The position numbers and the translations under genes were made by a program. This document shows, piece after piece, positions 10,164 through 20,213 of a stretch of DNA of 64,000 nt (position 1 is its first letter; each line of letters opens with the position of its first letter). Under the pieces are notes generated by a model, which was given only the letters and a program-made list of their open reading frames with translations, ran no database searches and was not told the DNA's origin. Origin of the DNA: Pseudomonas sp. WS 5079 (GTDB lineage Bacteria; Pseudomonadota; Gammaproteobacteria; Pseudomonadales; Pseudomonadaceae); assembly GCF_012985465.1 (NCBI RefSeq), contig NZ_JAAQWN010000001.1:868001-932000 (forward strand), in the 5' to 3' direction.

Positions 10164-12344
10164 TCATTCAGGCACCGCCACCTGCACCACCGGGATCAAT
10201 TGCCCAGTGGCGGGTGCGGCCTTGTTGCGTTTCTTGCGCTTGTTGATCAGGGGCGGGCATTTGTGGTCGTTGTGCCAGGTCATCTGGCAATCGAGGCAGT
10301 AGTGGCATTCATTGGCGTTGATATGGCCGTCGGGGTGGATCGCCTGGATCTCGCATTCCTTGGCACACAACTGGCACGGATCGCCACACTCCTTGCGCCG
10401 CTTGAGCCAGTCGAACAACCTGAATTTGCTGGGGATCGCCAGCGCCGCGCCCAGTGGGCAGAGGTAGCGGCAGTAGACTTTGCGCGTGAACAGGTTGATC
10501 ACCAGTAGCGCCACGGCGTACAGCACGAACCACCATTGGCGGTCGAAATGCAGGGTGATGGCGGTCTTGAACGGTTCCACTTCGGCAAACCGCTCGGCGG
10601 TGGCCATCGACTCCAGGGACAGGCCAAACAGCCCCAGCAGGATCAAATACTTGATCGCCCACAGCCGCTCATGCACGGCAAACGGCAACTCGAACTGGCG
10701 CACCTTGAGCTTGCGCGCCGCCTCGTTGAGCAGCTCCTGCAGCGCCCCGAACGGGCACAACCAGCCACAGAACACCCCCCGGCCCCACAGCAGGATGCTG
10801 GCGGCGGTGAATACCCAGAGCATGAAGATCAGCGGGTCGGTGAGGAACAGCTCCCAGCGGAACTGCTGGAACAGCGCATGCACAAAGGTCAGCACATTGA
10901 CCACCGACAGTTGCCCCAGGGCGTACCAGCCGATAAACACCACGGTAAACAGCAGATAGCCACGGCGCACCCAGTGCAGCAGACGCGGGCGCCGGGCCAG
11001 GCTGTCCTGCAAAAACAGAATCACCGTCAGCAGCACCAGGGCGGCGCCCAGGATCAGGATCTGCACGTGTTTCTGGTACCAGATCGTCAGCCACATCGGC
11101 CGGTTGGCTTCGTCGATGGCGGCCTGTTCGGCGGCGGTGGGCAACGGGCGCTCCAGATACGCCTCGGGCATCTGGTAGGGCAATTCAAAACTGCTGAAGG
11201 TGCCACTGACCGGGCCGGTCTGGCGCCGTACCAGCAGCTCCAGGGTCCACGCTGAGCCTGGATCGAACGCAGCCTGGGGGCGCACGATAAACACCGACAT
11301 TTCATCGAACTCGGGCATGCCCTCGGCGAACACGTCGTACAGGCGCTGGTGGTCCATATCGCGGAAGCTGATGACATTGCCGAACTGGCGCAACTGCACC
11401 CGATCAAAAATCCCGCCGCGCACATAGCCCGAGCCCTTGAACGAAAAAATCCCGCGTCCCAGCACCGCGATGGCCTGCTCGCCGGGCTTGAGGCCCTGCA
11501 TCAACACTCGGTACTGCGCGTCACCCAACAGGTTGCGGCCGATGGTCGGCGCGTTGAGATCGGCCACATACAAGTCGATAAACGTCTCGTCGACCTGCCC
11601 CGCCCCCGCCACGTCCACGCCTTCGGCCTCGGTGCCCTTGAAGGCTGCATCCACCTGGCCGCGCGTCAGGTGCAAGCGGCGCACCGCGCCATTGCCGGTC
11701 AACTGCGCCCAGTTGGCCGGCTCGAACAGGTCAGCGCGCACCAACGCAACTTTCTGCGCGGTGCTGGCCTTGTCCTCGATCAGCTTGAGCGACACCGCCA
11801 CTTCGTGGGCGGCGCGCATGATCACCTCATTGACCACCATCGCCGTGACCGTGGCACCGGCCACCGCATCCACGGTCACCGCCTGGCTGTCACTGGAATG
11901 CCCCACCACCACCCGCTGCTTGACGTTGATCCCGCTGTAGCGGGCGGTGAAGTCATGCAGCTTGGCCTCGGGAATGCCGATCAACAGAATCGGCTCGTGG
12001 TGCTCCAGCACATAGGCATCACGGATCACCCCGGCCGGGTCGAGAATCACCTGGGTGTTGATCGGTTTGCCGGAGTACGCCGGGATGTCCACCACGTCCA
12101 GGCTCTGGAACACATAGCCGATGACCGCGCCTTTGGCCGACAGCGTGCGCACCTTGAACGGGCCTTGGGCGGCGGAAATGGCGTCGGCCTGCGGGAAAAT
12201 CTTGTCGATGCGCTGCTGTTCAATCGCGCCGTAGGACTTGGCCTGGGCCGGGCCGGCCAGGCTGAACAGCAGCACCAGGACAACCAGCCAGGTAACGGGA
12301 CTTGCAGCCAGGGTAGCGAGGGTCGAGGGCTTGGTGCGGTTCAT
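10164..12344 (-). CDS. nosR: NosR, membrane regulator/electron donor for N2O reduction
   Basis: The 726-residue protein has a signal peptide (ending PAQA), a periplasmic FMN-binding domain with the flavinylation motif near [12 protein letters not shown] (about residues 155-166), several membrane helices, two CP motifs (GWLCPFGAL and [10 protein letters not shown]), and a C-terminal cytoplasmic ferredoxin-like domain with two cysteine clusters ([12 protein letters not shown] and CHYCLDC). NosR is required for nosZ transcription and for electron supply to NosZ. It is first in the operon and overlaps the alternative nosZ start by a few bases. An Anr/Dnr-type box lies 66-79 bases ahead of its ATG. 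Confidence 0.96.
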   Translation of the reverse strand: MNRTKPSTLATLAASPVTWLVVLVLLFSLAGPAQAKSYGAIEQQRIDKIFPQADAISAAQGPFKVRTLSAKGAVIGYVFQSLDVVDIPAYSGKPINTQVILDPAGVIRDAYVLEHHEPILLIGIPEAKLHDFTARYSGINVKQRVVVGHSSDSQAVTVDAVAGATVTAMVVNEVIMRAAHEVAVSLKLIEDKASTAQKVALVRADLFEPANWAQLTGNGAVRRLHLTRGQVDAAFKGTEAEGVDVAGAGQVDETFIDLYVADLNAPTIGRNLLGDAQYRVLMQGLKPGEQAIAVLGRGIFSFKGSGYVRGGIFDRVQLRQFGNVISFRDMDHQRLYDVFAEGMPEFDEMSVFIVRPQAAFDPGSAWTLELLVRRQTGPVSGTFSSFELPYQMPEAYLERPLPTAAEQAAIDEANRPMWLTIWYQKHVQILILGAALVLLTVILFLQDSLARRPRLLHWVRRGYLLFTVVFIGWYALGQLSVVNVLTFVHALFQQFRWELFLTDPLIFMLWVFTAASILLWGRGVFCGWLCPFGALQELLNEAARKLKVRQFELPFAVHERLWAIKYLILLGLFGLSLESMATAERFAEVEPFKTAITLHFDRQWWFVLYAVALLVINLFTRKVYCRYLCPLGAALAIPSKFRLFDWLKRRKECGDPCQLCAKECEIQAIHPDGHINANECHYCLDCQMTWHNDHKCPPLINKRKKRNKAAPATGQLIPVVQVAVPE

Positions 12345-12380
12345 GGGCTCACTGACTTCAACGGCCGGGATATGTAGCCG

Positions 12381-12423
12381 ATGGTAGGTGGCACGTGGCC
12401 AGTGAGCCCTTGATTGAAATCAA
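12381..12423 (-). promoter_or_regulatory. Anr/Dnr (FNR-type) box and likely promoter of nosRZDFYL
   Basis: TTGATTGAAATCAA at 12410-12423 matches TTGAT-N4-ATCAA perfectly. On the minus strand a TACCAT -10-like hexamer (12386-12381) is centred 33 bases downstream of the box centre, the spacing of a class II FNR-type promoter. The nosR ATG follows at 12344. In Pseudomonas this site is read by Anr under low oxygen or by Dnr with nitric oxide. Confidence 0.88.
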
Positions 12424-12454
12424 GTCTGGGGGTGGTGCGGCGTTTGGGCGCTGG

Positions 12455-13735
12455 CTACATGCCCAACCACTGCGGCAGCGCCAGTGAGATAAACGGCACG
12501 TACGTCACCAGGACCAGGAACGCCAGGAGGATCATCAGCCATGGCATCGCTGCGCGGATCGTCTGGCCCAGGGTCAGGCCGGTCACCGCCGAGGTCACGA
12601 ACAGGTTCAACCCAACGGGCGGATGCACCAGGCCGATCTCCATGTTCACCACCATCACAATCCCCAGGTGAATTGGGTCGATGCCCAGCTTCATCGCAAT
12701 CGGGAAGAAGATCGGCGCCAGGATCAGCACAATGGCCGAGGGCTCCATAAAGCTGCCGGCAATCAACAGCACCACGTTGACCATCAGCAGGAAACCGATC
12801 GGCGTCAGCCCTTCGGAGATGACCCAGGCCGTGATTTCCTGCGGGATCTGTTCGGTGGTCAGCACATGGGCAAACAGCATGGCGTTGGCGATGATGAACA
12901 TCAGCATGATCGACAGGCGCCCAGACTCCAGCAGCACCTTGGGGCAATCCCTCAAGCGCATGTCCTTGTACACAAACAGCGCGACAAACGCCGAGTACAC
13001 CGCCGCCACCGCTGCAGCTTCAGTGGGGGTGAACATGCCGCTGTAGATACCGCCGAGGATGATCACCAGCAGCAACAGGCCCCAGAACGCGCGACGGGCA
13101 CAGCCCAGCCACTGGGCAAAGGTCGCCCGGGGTTGTGCCGGCAGCTTCTTGATACGCGCCACGATGTAGATCGCGATCATCAGCATCAGGCCCAGCAGCA
13201 AGCCGGGGATCACCCCCGCCATAAACAGCTTGCCCACCGAGGTTTCCGTCGCCGCCGAATACACCACCATCACGATGGAAGGCGGAATCAGGATGCCCAG
13301 GGTCCCGGCATTGCAGATGATCCCGGCACCAAACTCCTTGGGGTAACCGGAACGCACCATACCGGCCACGGCAATCGACCCCACCGCCGCCACCGTCGCC
13401 GGCGATGAACCGGACAGCGCGGCAAACAGCATGCACGCCAGCACCGCCGCAATCGCCAGGCCGCCACGGATATGGCCGACACAGGCGTTGGCAAAATCGA
13501 TCAAGCGTTGCGCCACGCCGCCGGTGGTCATGAACGCCCCCGACAGCAGGAAGAACGGAATCGCCAGGAAGGTGTAGGCATCGCTGGTTTCGAACAACTT
13601 GATCGCCAGAGAGCTTAACGAGTCCTGGCTGAACATCAGGATCGACATCGCCCCCGACAACCCCAGGGAAATCGCGATGGGCACGCCGAGAAACATGAAC
13701 ACCAACAGCAGTAAAAACAGACAGAGAACGGCCAT
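12455..13735 (-). CDS. dctM: TRAP transporter large permease DctM
   Basis: The 426-residue, very hydrophobic protein has about 12 helices and the TRAP large-subunit features (LGVPIAISLGLSG at the N-terminus, GSSPATVAAVGS near residue 115, GILIPPSIVMVVYS near 150). It is the transport channel of a tripartite, sodium-driven, binding-protein-dependent carrier. Its ATG overlaps the dctQ stop. Context with itaconate catabolic genes suggests itaconate or a related C5/C4 dicarboxylate as substrate; that is inference from the matching P. aeruginosa locus. Confidence 0.93.
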   Translation of the reverse strand: MAVLCLFLLLLVFMFLGVPIAISLGLSGAMSILMFSQDSLSSLAIKLFETSDAYTFLAIPFFLLSGAFMTTGGVAQRLIDFANACVGHIRGGLAIAAVLACMLFAALSGSSPATVAAVGSIAVAGMVRSGYPKEFGAGIICNAGTLGILIPPSIVMVVYSAATETSVGKLFMAGVIPGLLLGLMLMIAIYIVARIKKLPAQPRATFAQWLGCARRAFWGLLLLVIILGGIYSGMFTPTEAAAVAAVYSAFVALFVYKDMRLRDCPKVLLESGRLSIMLMFIIANAMLFAHVLTTEQIPQEITAWVISEGLTPIGFLLMVNVVLLIAGSFMEPSAIVLILAPIFFPIAMKLGIDPIHLGIVMVVNMEIGLVHPPVGLNLFVTSAVTGLTLGQTIRAAMPWLMILLAFLVLVTYVPFISLALPQWLGM

Positions 13736-14367
13736 CAGTCACGCTCCTCATGGCTACCGGCCAACTTGCTGGCTTCACCGGCTTCGTCGGCCAGCCCCAA
13801 CCCGACCTGACGGTGGGTAAACAGGCGGTAGAAAATTTCCAGGTAGCGGATCAACACCAGGGCAAAGCCGATCGGCACGATCAGCGCGATATGCCCCACT
13901 TCCAGGCCGAAATGATCGAGGTCCTCGGCCCCGATCCCGGCCGCCAGCACGGCACTCACCCACTTGTAGCTGGCCACCATGAACAACCCGGCGTAGGCCA
14001 GGCAGCACAGGCACGCGAGCATTCCCAGCAGGCGCTGGACCCGGCGCGGCGTCAGGCGCACCAGGGCATCGACCCCCAGGTGGCCGGCGGTGCGCACGCC
14101 ATAGGAAATCCCGAAGAAAATCAGCCAGCCGAACATCGCCTTGGTCAGCGCGACGCTCCAGGTCATGTCCTGGGCCCAGGTCATGGTGCCGTCGCCCAGG
14201 GCGTTGAAAAAACTGCTGCTCCAGGCCCATTTGTCGGCCAGGGCAAAAAACAGGGTGTAGATGTTGTTGAGCATGACGTAGACAAACGTCACCAGGGTCA
14301 TGGCGGCCAGCAGGAAGGCGATAAAACCTTCCTCCAGGTGCTCCCAGACGCGCCTTAGGGATTGCAT
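13735..14367 (-). CDS. dctQ: TRAP transporter small permease DctQ
   Basis: The 210-residue protein has four hydrophobic helices typical of TRAP small subunits (LEEGFIAFLLAAMTLVTFVYV at the start). It bridges the binding protein and DctM. Stop and start codons overlap with dctM, so the two are coupled. It is separated from dctP by 145 bases that contain a REP pair. Confidence 0.92.
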   Translation of the reverse strand: MQSLRRVWEHLEEGFIAFLLAAMTLVTFVYVMLNNIYTLFFALADKWAWSSSFFNALGDGTMTWAQDMTWSVALTKAMFGWLIFFGISYGVRTAGHLGVDALVRLTPRRVQRLLGMLACLCCLAYAGLFMVASYKWVSAVLAAGIGAEDLDHFGLEVGHIALIVPIGFALVLIRYLEIFYRLFTHRQVGLGLADEAGEASKLAGSHEERD

Positions 14368-14403
14368 GGCAAAACCTCGCTTACAGGGAAAGGGGTCGCA
14401 ACA

Positions 14404-14489
14404 TGTGGGAGCGGGCTTGCCCGCGATGGGGCATCAACGGCCTCTCGGCTGGCTCAGACGCCGCCATCGCGGGCAAGCCCGCTCCCACA
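14404..14489. repeat. REPIN between dctP and dctQM
   Basis: Two inverted REP arms (TGTGGGAGCGGGCTTGCCCG and complement) surround a short spacer. The hairpin would lie just downstream of the dctP coding sequence and could stabilise the binding-protein mRNA relative to dctQM. Confidence 0.9.
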
Positions 14490-14512
14490 TTGGGTCGGGG
14501 TCGCGCAGGCGA

Positions 14513-15526
<1,014 letters not shown>

Positions 15527-15582
15527 TCAGGCAAGGTGCCTGATGTGAGGCGTGTAGTGAATTTCAAATTTTTAAACACTGC

Positions 15583-15599
15583 GTTCGGCCAAGCCGAAC
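15583..15599 (-). promoter_or_regulatory. Predicted LysR-type operator ahead of dctP
   Basis: A perfect 17-base palindrome, GTTCGGC-CAA-GCCGAAC, lies upstream of dctP. It is almost the same as the dyad between ich and the LysR gene (21118-21138). In both places an AT-rich segment starting with TTTA lies on the downstream side of the dyad. Confidence 0.75.
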
Positions 15600-15619
15600 A
15601 CCAACCTGGGGAGCAATGC

Positions 15620-16441
15620 CTATCCCGTGTGGGAGTTCTGTGCTGCCAGCAGCCTTTGGGCCCGCAGCAACACCGGCGCATCTACCATCTGCCCATCAAT
15701 CTGGTAGGCCCCTGCCCCATGGGCACCGGCCTCCACCACCCGTTGGGCCCAGGCCAGGTCCGCCGCACTCGGTGCCAGCGCCTCATGGATCACCGGCACC
15801 TGCTTGGGATGGATACACAGGGCCCCGGCAAAGCCCATTTCATAGGCATGCCGGATCGAGTGGCGCAGGCCCTCCGGGTCGTCGATCGCCGGGTGTACAC
15901 CGTCCAGCGGTGCCACCAGGCCGGCGGCGCGCGAATGCACGATCAGCGCCAGGCGCGCCTGATCCAGGGCAAAATTCGCCGCCGCCGAGTGGCTGCTCAG
16001 GTTCAGGTCCAGCGCCAGGTCCAGGCCACCGAACGACAGGCGCTGCACTTGCGGCGCATGGGCGATTTCGGCCACCGCCAGCAGGCCTCGTGCACTTTCG
16101 ATAATCGGCCAGATGACTTTGCCGGCGGCGGCGACCACCGCCACCTGGGTGGCACTTTCCACCTTGGGCAGCAACACCCCGGCCACGTTGCCGTGGGCTT
16201 TGCAGAACGCCACATCGGCAAAGTGCTCGGCGTGTTCTGGGGCATTGATACGTACCCACACACAGACATCGGGGTTGGCCGTTAAAAACCCGCCGAGGTT
16301 GTCCCGGGCCTGGCGCTTGAGCGGTTCTTCCACCGCGTCTTCAAAATCCACGATCACCGCATCGGCACCACTGGCCAGTGCTTTGGCAAAGCGCTCCGGG
16401 CGGCTGCCCGGCACGAACAAGGCAGAACGAATCAAAGGCAT
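15620..16441 (-). CDS. ccl: (S)-Citramalyl-CoA lyase, CitE-like (HpcH/HpaI family)
   Basis: The 273-residue TIM-barrel protein has CitE-family motifs: RSALFVPGSRPERFAKA at the N-terminus, the metal-binding DFEDAVEE near residue 33, LPKVESA in mid-protein and the C-terminal CIHPKQV. In the matching P. aeruginosa locus (PA0883) this enzyme splits citramalyl-CoA into acetyl-CoA and pyruvate, the last step of itaconate breakdown. The chosen ATG at 16441 has AGGAG seven bases upstream. It is the last enzyme gene of the ich-to-ccl operon. The specific call depends on the locus context; a related beta-methylmalyl- or malyl-CoA lyase would look similar. Confidence 0.85.
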   Translation of the reverse strand: MPLIRSALFVPGSRPERFAKALASGADAVIVDFEDAVEEPLKRQARDNLGGFLTANPDVCVWVRINAPEHAEHFADVAFCKAHGNVAGVLLPKVESATQVAVVAAAGKVIWPIIESARGLLAVAEIAHAPQVQRLSFGGLDLALDLNLSSHSAAANFALDQARLALIVHSRAAGLVAPLDGVHPAIDDPEGLRHSIRHAYEMGFAGALCIHPKQVPVIHEALAPSAADLAWAQRVVEAGAHGAGAYQIDGQMVDAPVLLRAQRLLAAQNSHTG

Positions 16442-16455
16442 CACAGAACTCCTGA

Positions 16456-17652
16456 TTAGATAACGCCGCGCGCGCGCAGGCTGTCGATGGCCTCACCCGA
16501 GTAGCCCAGCGCCTGGAGAATTGCCTGGCTGTGCTGCCCCAGCCCCGGTACGCCGTCCATACGCGGGCTAAACGCGGCGTTACGCGCCGGTGGCAATAAC
16601 GACGGTAACGGCCCGGCCGGGCTGTCGATTTCACGCCAGCTGTCGCGGGCCTTGAGTTGCGGGTGGTCCCACACGCCTTGCATATCGTTGACCCGTGCAC
16701 TGGCGATCTGCGCGTGTTCCAGGCGCTGGATCACGGCCTCGGTGTCGAGTTGGGCAAAGCTGTCGACAATGATCTGGCGCAGCACTTCGCGGTTGGCCGA
16801 ACGCTTGAAGTTGGCCGAGAAGCGTTCATCCGTCGCCAGCGTAGGGGTGAGCAGTACCTTGTCGCAGAACGCCGCCCATTCACGTTCGTTCTGCAAACCG
16901 AGCATCACCGTGCCGCCATCACCGGTGGGGAACGGCCCGTAGGGGTAGATCGTCGAATGCGCCGCGCCGGCCCGCGGTGGCTGCGGGGCACCGTCGAAGG
17001 CGTAGTACATCGGGTAGCCCATCCACTCCACCAGGCTTTCGAGCATGCTCACGTCAATGCGGCTGCCCTTGCCCGTCTTGCCGCGCAATAGCAGTGCCGA
17101 CAGGATCCCGCTGTAGGCGTACATGCCGGCGGAGATATCCGCGATGGAACAACCGGCCTTGGCCATCTGCTCTTCACCGGGGCCACCGGTCACCGAAAGA
17201 AAACCGCCCTCGCTCTGGATCAGCAGGTCATAGGCTTTCTTTTTCTCGTAGGGCCCGCCTTCGCCGTAGCCGGAAATATCACACACAATCAGCCGTGGAA
17301 AGCGCGCCTGCAGCGCCTCGAACGCGAGCCCCATACGCGCCGCCGCACCGGGTGCAAGGTTCTGCACCAGCACGTCGGCATCGGCCAGCAAGGTGTCGAG
17401 GATAGCGCCGGCCTCCGCCTGCTTGAGGTCCAGGGTCAGGCTTTCCTTGGAACGGTTGGTCCACACAAAATGCGAGGCCAGGCCGCGCACGCGCTCGTCG
17501 TAGCCACGGGCAAAATCACCGCTGCCCGGGCGTTCGATCTTGATCACCCGCGCCCCCAGGTCGGCCAGTTGGCGGGTACAGAACGGCGCAGCAATCGCGT
17601 GTTCCAGGCTGACCACGGTGATGCCGTCCAGCGGTCGTTGATTAGCAGTCAT
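16456..17652 (-). CDS. ict: Itaconate CoA-transferase, family III (CaiB/BaiF)
   Basis: The 398-residue protein is a class III CoA-transferase (RPLDGITVVSLEHAIAAPF at the N-terminus). The catalytic aspartate lies in the CSIADISAGMYAYSG segment, at about Asp172. In the homologous P. aeruginosa itaconate locus (PA0882) it moves CoA from succinyl-CoA to itaconate. Its stop is 14 bases ahead of ccl, and MmgE lies 9 bases upstream, so they form one transcript. Substrate is inferred from gene order, since the family covers many acids. Confidence 0.85.
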   Translation of the reverse strand: MTANQRPLDGITVVSLEHAIAAPFCTRQLADLGARVIKIERPGSGDFARGYDERVRGLASHFVWTNRSKESLTLDLKQAEAGAILDTLLADADVLVQNLAPGAAARMGLAFEALQARFPRLIVCDISGYGEGGPYEKKKAYDLLIQSEGGFLSVTGGPGEEQMAKAGCSIADISAGMYAYSGILSALLLRGKTGKGSRIDVSMLESLVEWMGYPMYYAFDGAPQPPRAGAAHSTIYPYGPFPTGDGGTVMLGLQNEREWAAFCDKVLLTPTLATDERFSANFKRSANREVLRQIIVDSFAQLDTEAVIQRLEHAQIASARVNDMQGVWDHPQLKARDSWREIDSPAGPLPSLLPPARNAAFSPRMDGVPGLGQHSQAILQALGYSGEAIDSLRARGVI

Positions 17653-17661
17653 GACAATTCC

Positions 17662-19011
17662 TCAAAGCCAATGGGCCATGGATACGGCGTTGCGCAGGTT
17701 CCAGACTTTTTCGATCAAGGCGCTGGCCTGGGCCGGCGTGCGGGCGCCGCTGAACTGGCAGAGGCGCTGGAACTTGTCCGCCAACTGCACTCGGTCCAGG
17801 GTGTTGCCCGGGTCGCCCTTGGGCTCGTCAATCGCACCATGCAACGTGCGGCCATCGACGCAGGTCACGGTGACGCGGCCCAGCCAGCGCTGCGGATAGG
17901 CGTCGTCGACTGCGCGGTCGAAGATCATGCTGACCTTGTCGCGGAACGCAGCGACGGCGGGATCGCTCAGGGCCCACTGATGAAACTCGGTAAGCCCGGC
18001 TTTGCCGTGCACAGCAATCAGGCCGAGCACGGTGCCCATGGAGAACTTGGCCTGGTGCACGGTGGCCGGTACGGTCACGCGGCCGAGCACATCAATAGCG
18101 CCTTGGTACACGCGGGTCTCGACCCTGGCGATATCCGCAGCGGCCAGGCCTTCGCGCTGCATCAAGTCCAGCAACGCATCGGCGGCCGGGTGGGTATGGC
18201 GGCACGAAGCGTGGAACTTGAACGAGGTTTCCAGCAGCGCCCAGCGGCTACCGAGGCCTGCGGACAATTTGCCCGGCTCGGCGTCAGTGGACATACCCGC
18301 CGCCAAACCCTGCTCGCCTTCGAGGATATTGCGCGCACCGCTCAGGCCATCCGCCGTCAGGTACGCGGCCAGCAAGCCATCCGCTGCGGCCTTGGCGGTG
18401 TGCAACTGCTTGGAATCAGCCGCATCGCGCAGGAACTCCCAGAGCCCGGCGGCCTGGGTGCCGGCGCTGCCGAGCAGGTTGATGAATTGTTCTTCGTTGA
18501 AGTCCAGCAACTTGCCCACGGCCACCGCCGCCGCCAGGGTGCCGACTGTGGCCGTGGTGTGGAAGATCCGGTAGTGGGAACGGCCCATGAACTCGCCGAT
18601 GCGAATCCCGGCCTCATAACCGGCCACCGCGGCCAACAACAACTCGCGACCGGATTTGCCGAGGTCTTGCGCGGCCGCCAGGGCAGCGGGAAACACCACC
18701 GTCGCGGGGTGCAGCACCGAACTGTTGTGCAGGTCGTCCTGCTCCACCAGGTGCGATGAGGCCGCGTTGACCAGCGCGGCAAAATACGCGCTGCTGCTGC
18801 CACCGTTGACGATTATCTGCGAAGGCCCGGTGGCCGGGCCCATCTTTTGTGCATAGCGCTCGAACAAGGGAATCGGGTGCGAACCTTGGCTGGCCAGCGC
18901 CGAGGCCAGCCAATCCAGATACAGTTCTTCGATACGCGCCAGCACCGCGTCGGGCAATTGCGCGTCATTCAACTCGGCGAGGAACCGGCACAAGGCTTGG
19001 GTATGGCTCAT
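17662..19011 (-). CDS. MmgE/PrpD family protein of the itaconate locus
   Basis: The 449-residue protein has the MmgE/PrpD fold signature: an all-helical N-terminal domain with EQDDLHNSSVLHPATVVFPA near residue 95 and the SCRHTHPAADALLDLM segment near residue 265. Family members are 2-methylcitrate dehydratase or cis-aconitate decarboxylase, which makes itaconate. Its location between ict and the acyl-CoA dehydrogenase matches PA0881. Whether it dehydrates methylcitrate-like acids or handles a related side substrate is unknown. It is not one of the three enzymes shown to be enough for itaconate degradation. Confidence 0.85.
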   Translation of the reverse strand: MSHTQALCRFLAELNDAQLPDAVLARIEELYLDWLASALASQGSHPIPLFERYAQKMGPATGPSQIIVNGGSSSAYFAALVNAASSHLVEQDDLHNSSVLHPATVVFPAALAAAQDLGKSGRELLLAAVAGYEAGIRIGEFMGRSHYRIFHTTATVGTLAAAVAVGKLLDFNEEQFINLLGSAGTQAAGLWEFLRDAADSKQLHTAKAAADGLLAAYLTADGLSGARNILEGEQGLAAGMSTDAEPGKLSAGLGSRWALLETSFKFHASCRHTHPAADALLDLMQREGLAAADIARVETRVYQGAIDVLGRVTVPATVHQAKFSMGTVLGLIAVHGKAGLTEFHQWALSDPAVAAFRDKVSMIFDRAVDDAYPQRWLGRVTVTCVDGRTLHGAIDEPKGDPGNTLDRVQLADKFQRLCQFSGARTPAQASALIEKVWNLRNAVSMAHWL

Positions 19012-19021
19012 GCTCAGGCCC

Positions 19022-20185
19022 TCAGAAGCTGCGTGGCAGCTCGAGCAGATGCTCGGCCACGTACGACAGGATCAGGTTGGTGGAGATCGGCGCCACCTGG
19101 TACAGGCGCGTCTCGCGGAATTTGCGCTCCACGTCGTACTCGCAGGCAAATCCGAAGCCGCCGTGGGTTTGCAGGCAGGCGTTGGCCGCTTCCCAGGACG
19201 CCTTGGCCGCCAGGTACTTGGCCATATTGGCGCTGGCCCCGGCATTGACGCCGCGGTCGTATTCCTCGCAGGCACGCCAGCGCATCAGGTCCGCCGCCTC
19301 GATTTCGATATGGGCTTCGGCAATCGGGAACTGCACCCCCTGGTTCTGCCCGATGGGCCGGCCAAACACCACGCGGTCGCGGGCATAGGCACTGGCCTTT
19401 TCGATAAACCAGCGGCCATCGCCGATGCATTCGGCGGCGATCAGCGTACGTTCGGCGTTGAGGCCGTCAAGGATGTATTTGAAGCCCTTGCCCTCCTCGC
19501 CGATCAAGCTGTCGAGGGGCAGCTCGAGGTTGTCAAAGAACAACTCGTTGGTCTCGTGGTTGACCATATTGGCGATGGGCTGCACGGTCAGGCCGTTGCC
19601 GATGGCCGCGCGCAGGTCCACCAGGAAGATCGACATGCCCTCGGACTTTTTCTTCACCTCGGCCAGCGGCGTGGTACGCGCCAGCAGGATCATCAGGTCG
19701 GAATGCTGCACCCGCGAGATCCACACCTTTTGCCCGTTGATCACGTAGTTGTCGCCGCGCCGAATCGCGGTGGTCTTGATCTTGGTGGTGTCGGTGCCGG
19801 TGGTGGGTTCGGTAACGCCCATGGACTGCAGGCGCAATTCACCGCTGGCCAGCTTGGGCAGGTAGAAGCGCTTTTGCGCCTCGCTGCCATGACGCAACAG
19901 GGTGAACATGTTGTACATCTGGCCATGGACGGTGCCGGAGTTGCCGCCGCAGCGGTTGACCTCCTCGAGGATCACCGAGGCTTCGGCCAGGCCCAGGCCG
20001 GAACCGCCGTATTGCTCAGGAATCATCGCCGACAGCCAGCCAGCGTCCGTCAGGGCCTTGACGAAGGCTTCGGGGAAACCCTTTTCTTCATCGATTTTGC
20101 GCCAGTAAGCGGCGTCGAATTCAGCGCACAAGGCGCGCACGCCTTCGCGGATGGCGTTGAGTTCTTCGTTGTCATGGGGGTTCAT
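19022..20185 (-). CDS. Acyl-CoA dehydrogenase of the itaconate locus
   Basis: The 387-residue flavoprotein has the family's motifs: MGVTEPTTGTDTTKIKTTA (FAD/substrate site), WISRVQHSD in the beta domain and QTHGGFGFACEYDVERKFRE near the C-terminus. The usual catalytic Glu of medium-chain enzymes (in a YEGT motif) is replaced by VAPIS. Instead a Glu stands in the LNAERTLIAAE helix, where isovaleryl- and long-chain enzymes keep their base. I chose the ATG at 20185 with GGAGAG upstream; a longer frame upstream lacks one. The position equals PA0879. Substrate unknown, perhaps a C5 acyl-CoA entering the pathway. Confidence 0.88.
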   Translation of the reverse strand: MNPHDNEELNAIREGVRALCAEFDAAYWRKIDEEKGFPEAFVKALTDAGWLSAMIPEQYGGSGLGLAEASVILEEVNRCGGNSGTVHGQMYNMFTLLRHGSEAQKRFYLPKLASGELRLQSMGVTEPTTGTDTTKIKTTAIRRGDNYVINGQKVWISRVQHSDLMILLARTTPLAEVKKKSEGMSIFLVDLRAAIGNGLTVQPIANMVNHETNELFFDNLELPLDSLIGEEGKGFKYILDGLNAERTLIAAECIGDGRWFIEKASAYARDRVVFGRPIGQNQGVQFPIAEAHIEIEAADLMRWRACEEYDRGVNAGASANMAKYLAAKASWEAANACLQTHGGFGFACEYDVERKFRETRLYQVAPISTNLILSYVAEHLLELPRSF

Positions 20186-20213
20186 TAACGGCTCTCCGCC
20201 TGTTGTTCTTGGA

